A stretch of 64,000 nt of DNA from Lunularia cruciata. Its lineage: Eukaryota; Streptophyta; Marchantiopsida; Lunulariales; Lunulariaceae. Below the pieces are notes generated by a model. The model was given only the letters and a program-made list of their open reading frames with translations, had not been told where the DNA came from and did no database searches. Positions 56,961-64,000 of the stretch are shown in pieces. The stretch is from NCBI GenBank assembly GCA_948567375.1, contig OX419758.1:7445001-7509000 (forward strand), in the 5' to 3' direction. A program made the position numbers and the translations under genes. Position 1 is the first letter of the stretch. Each line of letters starts with the position of its first letter.

Positions 56961-57650
56961 TGCTCCATTCTCTCTCTCTTGTTCCGAGCCGATGACATAT
57001 GTTTACAAGATCTGTACACGACTAGTGTGGTCAACTGGATAAGTGGGAACAGAGTGACTCGATTGTGAATCCTTTTAGGGTAGACTTGCTGACTATGCTG
57101 ATGGGTTGTCAAATTCCTACCATCATCTGGAAAATAGGGATCATCATAACGTGCAGTGGAGAAAACCAGTCAAGAGCGCCTTGCGGCCAAATAAGTTCAG
57201 TGTACATCTCTGCCCTAAACATCTCTCCAGTGCCTTGCGGTCAAATAAATTCAGTGTACATTTCTTGAGTTACAATAAACTTTAAGAGATTTAAGAATGC
57301 CCTAAACATCTCTCGAGTACCTTGCGGCCAAATAAATTCAGTGTACATTTCTTGAGTACAACAAACTTTAAGAGATTTAAGAATGCCCTAAACATCTCTC
57401 GAGTGGGACAGTTACAGTAGTGCTTACGTTCTCTTAATTGAAACAATACATTCTTACATCTCTTGAGGCTTAGTGGCTTCCCACTTGGATTCGGACGTGG
57501 TAAAGTGTGGGATGCATTTAACCAAAGAAGTACACCAAATCTCAGTTCGTCACATGGGGTTGTCATTTACTCGGGAGCAGTCCACCAATTCTCAGCTCAT
57601 TACTAAGCTCATCTCAGTTCATACTGGACTCAGTCGGTGAATGGGACTAA
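56961..57650. other. Short repeats, no gene
   Basis: At 57170-57410 a unit containing GCCTTGCGGCCAAATAA-TTCAGTGTACATTTCT and CCCTAAACATCTCTC recurs about three times (57176, 57230, 57308). A second repeat, ACTTTAAGAGATTTAAGAATGCC, occurs at 57279 and 57367. No coding sequence recognised. Confidence 0.6.
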
Positions 57651-57654
57651 GTTT

Positions 57655-57690
57655 TATCCTTGTACGGCTTTGATGGGGTCGTCCGTTGAC
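57655..57690 (+). mobile_element. Short RLE-LINE tail fragment (T9)
   Basis: ATCCTTGTACGGCTTTGATGG followed by GGTCGTCCGTTGACTCCG matches the tail core in plus orientation with one inserted T. The end after CCCATCC is missing. Confidence 0.5.
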
Positions 57691-57816
57691 TCCGTTTTAC
57701 TAGGCTCCCTTTCTCATTACTAGAAGTGTAGTTTCTTCGTTTCATGATGATCTTAAGAGCGAAGTTATTCGTTGTTTCATAGAAAGAAATCAAAACAAAA
57801 CAAAAGCAATGGAATA

Positions 57817-57956
57817 AGAGGCGACCGCGTAGGAAAAACGAAGGATAGAAAGACCCATCAAGCCAGTACAAGGGAGAGGAAAAAGTAACGTGGGGGTTAA
57901 ACGCCAACAGAGCCTATAAAAGATCTGCCCTATCGCACCTAAGATATCCGAGTTAT
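57817..57956 (-). mobile_element. Truncated RLE-LINE 3' end (T10)
   Basis: About 140 bp: GAGGCGACCGCGTAGGAAAA, GAAGGATAGAAAGACCCATC, TACAAGGGAGAG, then GCCAACAGAGCCTAT and GCACCTAAGATATCCGAG, so it reaches about 45 bases into the last codons of the LINE frame. No clear target-site duplication; AGTTATTCG (57763) and AGTTATCCG (57951) are similar but far from the tail end. Confidence 0.8.
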
Positions 57957-59024
57957 CCGATGGATTATTTTGATGAACATATATGACTGATGGATTTCAC
58001 CAGGAGAAGGAAATTATTTGATTGGTTTGATTCGCTACGAACATCACCTACAAGTTCTGAAAGCTCGAGCAAATTTCAATCTTCGCGTAGTACAAAGACA
58101 TTCCGCTTGTAGAACTATAGAAGAATCTGCTTTCAATTTTCAAAGATGGATGTTCACATTGTGTGGGACATTCTTTTACAATAGTATTGAGAGAAAAATC
58201 GTTTTCAATATGGCTATGCGTAGAACAGCTGCTAGTTTGCACCCGATACATAGGTACAGCAAATATAGCGGTAATCAGCCAATAATATCAGAATTATATT
58301 AGATGTTCAAAACTAATTAATATCGGATTCTTATTGATATAAGAAATCATTAGCTAATATATCACTCGCCCCTGGTTTATTGTCCTGAGTCGAACTTGTG
58401 TACACACTTTACGTGACTAACTGGTAAGGTGAATCAATGTACTTATTAAATTTGGACAATTCTAAAAGTTATGGATATTTTGTATCAAGTGTCAGAATAT
58501 TGGACTTTGGACTCTTAGTTCGAATAAAAGATGAGACGAATGCAAGTGTTTTAGCGTAAATCAAGACACATATCATTTGAAGCGAACGGGTTTGGAAGAG
58601 GCATACTTGAAATCAAATATCTCTAGACTATGTGTACTCTAAATTTTGTTATGAGCCGTTTCAGTGAATATACCTTCAGACAATGGAAATAATTAATTCC
58701 GTTGAATTTTATATTTAGAAATTATGACAAAATAATGTGTGCTATAACTTGTGAGGATTGTAAAGTATAAAAATTTGATTGTGTTCTCATCTTGACATGA
58801 ACCTTCTTAGTGTCTCTTAACCACCCTTCATGATGCATCTTCAGATTATTAAGTCAACTAACCTCATTGAATTTTCATCTCAAAGATTACAATTTCAGAA
58901 TGAGGTGTCCTGCAATTGCGATGAACTCTATAAGAGAAAGAAACTACGTAAAGTCCCTTCGTTTGATAGAAGCGTTATAGATTGCATCATAAAAGGGACA
59001 GGGAAACTCCATGCCCAAGAAAAA
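57957..59024. other. No gene recognised
   Basis: A plus-strand 94-codon frame (58018-58302) is not AT-poor or motif-bearing enough to call; its product is unrecognised. 58830-59096 is open only because it runs into the LINE tail at its end. Confidence 0.35.
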
Positions 59025-62000
59025 GGTGACCATGTAGAACACATAAAGGATAGAAAGACCCCATCAAGTTGTACAAGGGAGGGACTAAAGAGGTAAAATG
59101 GGGCTAGGCCCCAATAGTATCAATATGAGAAATCTGCCTTAGTGCATCTAAGATATCAAAGCTATGCAAGTCATAAGATCTACAGATTATATGAGCATCC
59201 AAAGAAGCATCACCTAGTGTGATTTCTCTCCTATGGATTGCACTATCCAATGTTCTCTATATGGCAATGGACGCATGTTGTCTAAAGTATACTACAAAGT
59301 ATAAGAGTGAGAGTGGTACCCTTGACATCTTATATGATAAGCTCTTGTGCACTCTTGACAAATGTGTCAAATGCAGTGTCCATTGCTCCATACAACTCCA
59401 AGGCTAGAGGAACAAAGAGGTGACCTTGCTGCATATCCCTATACTTGGAGACCTTGCATGCTACTGGTCCACTCTCCGCCTATCCAAGAGGATGAGTACT
59501 CACTCCATCCAAAACTGCATCACAAGTAAGATCTGTGAGCACAACATCTGCCACTGTCACCTGATCATCTTGGACCAATTATAAGTCTTCTTTAACACGT
59601 GTCATCTGCAAAAGTATGAACACTCCCTCCAAGCAAGGTATTCACTCTCTCGTGCCATAGCAAATACTATATCCATGATGGCATCATGGGTAGCTAACGT
59701 CATCCTCCAAAAGGACATCATGTCATATAGATGGCTATTGCCTCTAGTGTGGAACCACACTCAGAAGTGAGTAACAAAGATGTAGATAGGTGGACCAAAC
59801 CTAGGTGGAACCTCATTGCTATAAGGAAGGTGGCTGGTGTGACTCATAATGCCCTAATGCACGGTTGAGTTAGGATACAAGAGCATGAACCCTTGCCAAA
59901 GCAAAATCAAAGACATGTTCTAATGGACCGAGGAATGGACAAGTCAACTATGAGAGATTATAGCATATGTTGACATTGTTGCTCCATCAAGGAAGTCTTC
60001 AAGAGCATGAAACCTTGCCAAAGCAAAAGCAAAGATATGCTCTAGTGAGCCAATGAATGGACAAGTCAACTATGACAAAATATAGCATATGCTTACATTG
60101 TTGCTCCATCAAGGAAGGAAGACTGCAAACCTCTAGTCCAATCTGATAATAGTGAAGCAAAGAATAGAAAGTACCCTTGTGCTTGTGAGGATAGACCATA
60201 TCTTGTTTGTGCAAAAACACCTAAATATAAAAGGATCCCTCCTCCACCTCGATCATAAATGTCTCCAAAATTGGCCTATCAATAACTACAAAGTGAGAGG
60301 AAAGTAGAGGTGTCAAGAGAGCACAACTATACAAAATTGTTATAGGTGCCATCTCCTTCATAAATAATAGGCTTGCCCCTCTACATGAGATCAATAGAGA
60401 TGTCTATCTATGCGCCAAATCCCCTATCACACACTCAAATGTCCATGGTACGATGATATAACCAAAAACTCCCATGATGCTCTCAAAAGCTCTTAGATGT
60501 GATAGGAAAGTTAGGGAAGGGGAAACTGTGCAAAGAAGGTAAGTTGGTGAATGGACAATACTAGAGGAGATTTTTCCAAATGCCACTTGCATATCTCCTA
60601 GTAGAGGAAGGTCCACATGGATAATATCCTCTACAAGGCCAGCGTGTAGGAAGCATGTGATAAAATCCTTGGATTCTATTGGCACTACAAGAATACATGG
60701 TCCATTTGTAAATGTGATACACCCTTATGAAGCTCAAGGTGGGGAGGGATGCTTGAAGGTTACCATGCTCTACACTTTGACTTTCAAGCCTACAATATGT
60801 AGCTTGGTAGTCAAGTGATCAAAGGCCTACCTTATCTGATCTATGGGGCCCACAATGTGTGTATCATCTGCCAAGGAGAGAAATCTACAACTTGGCAAGG
60901 CCAAAGTAGTAGATAAGAGAGCGTTGAAGTGAGCCATGGCAAACAAAGGTCCCCCTAAAGGATCTCTTTATCGTGTACCGACAATTGCTTACAAGACTAT
61001 GACTCCCTCTTGTGACCATCCATGTTGGTAATAAAGGGAAGCAAGAGAACCATACAAAAATTGCACAAAAGGAATGAGACTCACCAAGGATCCAACAGCC
61101 TCCCTAAGGTCTCTAAATATGGATGGCCTGGAGATGCTATTAAAGCTATTAAAATTGTTCTCAACATTCACTTGTAGGACAACTCACTCTAGATGGATAT
61201 CCAAGAGTGCCTTGATGCCTCAAGAAATAGTCTCACAACCTCCAAGTGTCACCATTCCAAACTGATGTGGACTAAGGTGCTCTTGATAGAGAGATTGATG
61301 TTGAAGGGCAATGGCATGGCTAACCAAGTGCAAAAGATCTCTCCAATAGCAATCTATCTAATGCCCCATGTGTCCTTCTCCATTGCAAGAAGTTGACTAG
61401 CACCTAACACCTAACTAACTAACATAGGAATATCTCCACTTGCTACTATTGTAGCTACTTGAAACAGCCTGGCAAATCCATTAGAAGGATTATCTGCTTG
61501 AAAGAAATCTTTAATATGCTCATATACCATCCCCGACAAGCCTCTTGAGGAGAGACAAGGAGCGGTGCACAACGCTTGTGCAAAAAGTGATCTAACAAGA
61601 CATAAAATGTGCTCAAGCTTATAGTCCAAGACCTCTAATAGTACTCCCTCTCCTGCCATAGTAAGCATAGGGGAGTGTTAGGGTTTAGGGAAGTGCCTTT
61701 AGTGAGCATAGGGAAGAGATTGTCTTATCAATGGGACTAGCCATAGACAAAGGGTGTAGTGTTTGTGCTACTCTACTAAACTCTCTTGCTTGATCCAATG
61801 TCCTACACTATAGTAATGGAATGGACTCTATGGTAAAACCTCTCTCCTAAAATTTGCAGCCCTAATGGACTCCTCTTGTAGTGCAACCCAATCCCCCACT
61901 CAAAATTGATAAAATCTAGCAACCACCACTCTATACCCCGCACATCCACCTCTAGCATAACAAAGGCATCATGAAGGGAATAAGATGAATAAGAACCATG

Positions 62001-62855
62001 CTAACTCGTCCAAGGGATCACTTGCCAAAACAATCAAGTGGTAGGCAAAAAGAGCATCTAGCCTCATTATGGAGTGTATGAGGTAGCCTATGGAATAGAT
62101 GTGGTCATGGAGAACTAGTCCCAAGAGACAACTTGCTTGAGATGCTAACCACTCAAATGAGTCGGATAAGTATCCTTAGAACTGTCACTGTAGGGATAGA
62201 GGAAGCATGCATTATCTAGAGTGTCATTGCTAACAATGTGGTTGCTTGCATCATGTGAGCATCCCTAGTGGTCAAATCATAATCATTGTGTATTTGTCTC
62301 ACATGGATCTTTACACTTGTAAAGTAAAGCATCGGTGACACACCACACCAAGCATGGTGTATCTTGAGCTGCTATGGGTGGCCTCACATGGAGAAGTTTA
62401 GCCATGGCTAACACAGGAATAATGATCACAACACACGATGCTCCTCTTCTATATCTCCCCATACTTGCAAAACTACAACTCTTCACATCCCAACTACATA
62501 ACTAAACATTATTTTTCCAACCCTTGAAAATTATAAACTCTTAAAATTTTTAACTGATATTTCAAAAATGTTCAAACTAAGTTCCCATGAAACTCAAACA
62601 TGAATAGTAAGAAATTAAAAATAAAAATCCTGACACACATCACTCTCAATATGAAATAATCACTCTAAACTCTAAAATATCTAAATTTTTTATAATTTTT
62701 TATTTAATTCTCCATAGCCTTCAATCTAAATACCAATAGAACAAAAATTGGAAAATGAATGGTATCTATTGTTCACTCAGGTGATGAATGCTAAGAGATC
62801 TCTCTAAAACTCTATAATCTATTTTCATAATTTGACTCTCTCTCCTTCCTCTTAC
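59025..62855 (-). mobile_element. RLE-LINE, long copy 4
   Basis: Starts at the 3' tail (AAAGGTGACCATGTAGAACAC, AAAGGATAGAAAGACCCCAT, TGGGGCTAGGCCCCAATAG) and extends through decayed RLE, thumb (60685-60404), RT (61171-60989), linker (61668-61411) and zinc finger (62486-62283) to the start ATG at 62405 and 5' UTR to about 62855. At the codon equal to 309 of copy 1 it has CAA (Gln) and at codon 764 CAA. A 122-bp tandem duplication is at 59881-60124. No target-site duplication was found. Confidence 0.88.
61411..61668 (-). pseudogene. RLE-LINE copy 4, linker before RT
   Basis: 85 codons reading CTAPCLSSRGLSGMVYEHIK, then ARLFQVATIVASGDIPM. It reads straight through the position where copies 1 and 2 have TAG, with CAA for Gln, and shows the linker and RT were one frame ancestrally. 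Confidence 0.85.
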
Positions 62856-62903
62856 CATTGAAAACTAAATATGGTGATTTTTTCAGAAAGAATGAACAAA
62901 TAA

Positions 62904-63060
62904 AGTCTTTCATGCAATACACATGTACAAGACTATCAAGAATAAAGAAAGCTGACCTCATAGAACACAGGAAAAAGAATCAACAAAGAAAAGTCTTTCA
63001 TGCAATACTCATGTGCAAGACTATCAAGAATAAAGAAAGCTGACCTCATAGAACACAAGA
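62904..63060. repeat. Two-copy direct repeat around a LINE tail
   Basis: AAGTCTTTCATGCAATACAC...AGACTATCAAGAATAAAGAAAGCTGACCTCATAGAACACA occurs at about 62904-62974 and again at 62991-63058 (with ACTC for ACAC). The second copy continues into LINE tail T11; the first is cut after GAACACAGGAA. Confidence 0.85.
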
Positions 63061-63129
63061 AGGATGGGAAGACCCCATCAAGTAGTCCAAGGTAGAGACA
63101 CAAGAAATAGAATGGGGCTATTTTCCAAT
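63032..63129 (-). mobile_element. Truncated RLE-LINE 3' tail (T11)
   Basis: 98 bp: AAAGCTGACCTCATAGAACAC, AAGGATGGGAAGACCCCATC, AAGG-TAGAGACA and AATGGGGCTATTTTCCAAT. Flanked by a perfect 14-bp direct repeat AGACTATCAAGAAT (63018-63031 and 63130-63143). Confidence 0.9.
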
Positions 63130-63409
63130 AGACTATCAAGAATTGGTATGTTGATTAGCTAGTTTGATTGACATGCTTTACATAGCGTCTGTGTCCTGTA
63201 CTTGCATATGCATACGGTTGCATTTGTAACCCGACGTGCTAGAGGATGTACCCTAATCCCCGGCAACCGAAAGGTGCATAGTGGTTCGAGCGTAGGGTAT
63301 ATCAAATACGAAGATCTACGCTCCAGCAAAGAGTCATCACCTGATCGGGAGATGCATACAAATACTAACATCAACAGATTATGTGGTGGATCAACTCTTG
63401 ACAATATAT

Positions 63410-63481
63410 CTATTGACCAATATTGACTCTTGACAACTCTTGGCGTCCTTCATGTGTTCTATGTGGTCGCCTTTCTTTTCC
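63410..63481 (+). mobile_element. Truncated RLE-LINE 3' tail (T12)
   Basis: GGCGTCCTTCATGTGTTCTA, then TGTGGTCGCCTTTC, the very end of the tail, preceded by about 33 bp of non-element filler (CTATTGACCAATATTGACTC). Flanked by a 16-bp direct repeat ACTCTTGACAATATAT (63394-63409 and 63482-63497). Confidence 0.75.
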
Positions 63482-63497
63482 ACTCTTGACAATATAT

Positions 63498-64000
63498 TAA
63501 GAAAGACTATGAAGTTGATTTTTGGTTCTGGCAATATCTACATGTGCAGTTTCTTTAATTCGTACCAAATTTTCGTTTTCCGCAATCTGAAACATTACGT
63601 TGTCTACGAGCACAGTAAGAAATATCACGACTTCTGAATCTAAGAACTGGGGAAGAGGCGCCGCGTAGAAAACACGAAGTTAGAACTCAATAATCAAACG
63701 GACCTCGACCTCGTCGTATAAAGATTCATAACCCCCGACCCACTATATTTAGCGCCGTCCTCAGAGTACGGGCTTCAAGTGGGCGTAGTCACGGATTGCA
63801 AAGTCAGTTAAAGACATGCTCCGCCGCCAGTTAGGTATTAACTTTGTACCTCGCCGTCAACTTCGATTGTATTTGTTACAGACCCGGTCCTCAATCTAAT
63901 CGGGCCACGCCTTGGGCGATGTCCATACATATTAGCTAGCATCAATGCAGTAGTTGCGTCAGAGTGCTTTAAGTACCTCAGTCCCACACAGGTCTTCACT
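63498..64000. other. No gene; contains a very short LINE tail
   Basis: GAAGAGGCGCCGCGTAGAAAACACGAAG at 63651-63678 looks like the extreme 3' end of the LINE tail (minus orientation). From about 63690 to 64000 the base composition is clearly richer in G+C than the rest of the window, with several CG dinucleotides (GCCGTCC, GGGCGTAG, CGCCGCC), and no repeat or gene is recognised. Confidence 0.4.

Noticed and set aside
57763..57959. AGTTATTCG / AGTTATCCG as the duplication around T10
   Set aside because: One mismatch in 9 bases and the left copy lies about 45 bp away from the recognisable tail end.
58018..58302. 94-codon plus-strand frame after LINE tail T10
   Set aside because: The opposite strand is also open over much of it (58048-58251), which is typical of chance open frames; no motif is recognised.

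Overview
The window is a repeat-dense piece of a land-plant nuclear genome. It holds intron-split plant-type subtilase exons with GT/AG splice sites, plant Ty3/gypsy LTR retrotransposons and no bacterial gene organisation. Some gypsy remnants end with a C-terminal motif (CHLPNIDGTMDPSL-like) that I associate with non-flowering plants, and the LINE present encodes a restriction-like endonuclease (RLE) rather than the L1/RTE type usual in seed plants. A bryophyte, lycophyte or fern is therefore my best guess, as inference only. I see no convincing intact host gene.

Layout. 1-669: no gene seen. 670-9168: a minus-strand Ty3/gypsy element (Gypsy-1) with LTRs at 670-1358 and 7591-8279, plus a second leader-LTR unit (8280-9168) stacked on its 5' side. 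9169-13250: a decayed plus-strand chromovirus copy with a 3' LTR. 14592-15056: tandem repeats. 15530-17750 (minus) and 17950-20620 (plus): two badly decayed gypsy remnants. 21289-27833: the best-preserved LTR element, a minus-strand chromovirus with both LTRs, primer-binding site, polypurine tract, gag knuckle, protease, RT/RNase H, integrase and chromodomain. 28010-28410: tandem repeats. 28656-29343: a solo LTR of the Gypsy-1 family. 29344-42960: mostly single-copy AT-rich DNA carrying LINE insertions. 42965-48040: a multi-exon subtilisin-like protease pseudogene. 49426-64000: dominated by LINE copies.

The most interesting content is the LINE family in the right half. Four long copies (33242-36959, 49426-53171, about 53585-56960, about 59025-62855), all on the minus strand, carry an N-terminal C2H2 finger, an R2-like reverse transcriptase, a CCHC motif and a C-terminal RLE. 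The copy at 49426-53171 is one 1,055-codon frame broken only by two TAG codons. At least eleven short 3' tails of the same element, on both strands, are scattered from 30.6 kb to the end. Several tails and one long copy have 9-16 bp target-site duplications of unrelated sequence, which indicates target-primed insertion without an obvious fixed target. The tails end in GGTCGCC plus a T-rich stretch rather than poly(A).

Working together: the LTR elements and LINEs are self-contained parasites, most of them dead. The subtilase is a decayed host gene with frameshifts and a lost catalytic-serine motif. Stops, frameshifts and repeat calls were made by reading the sequence by eye; no alignments or searches were run.
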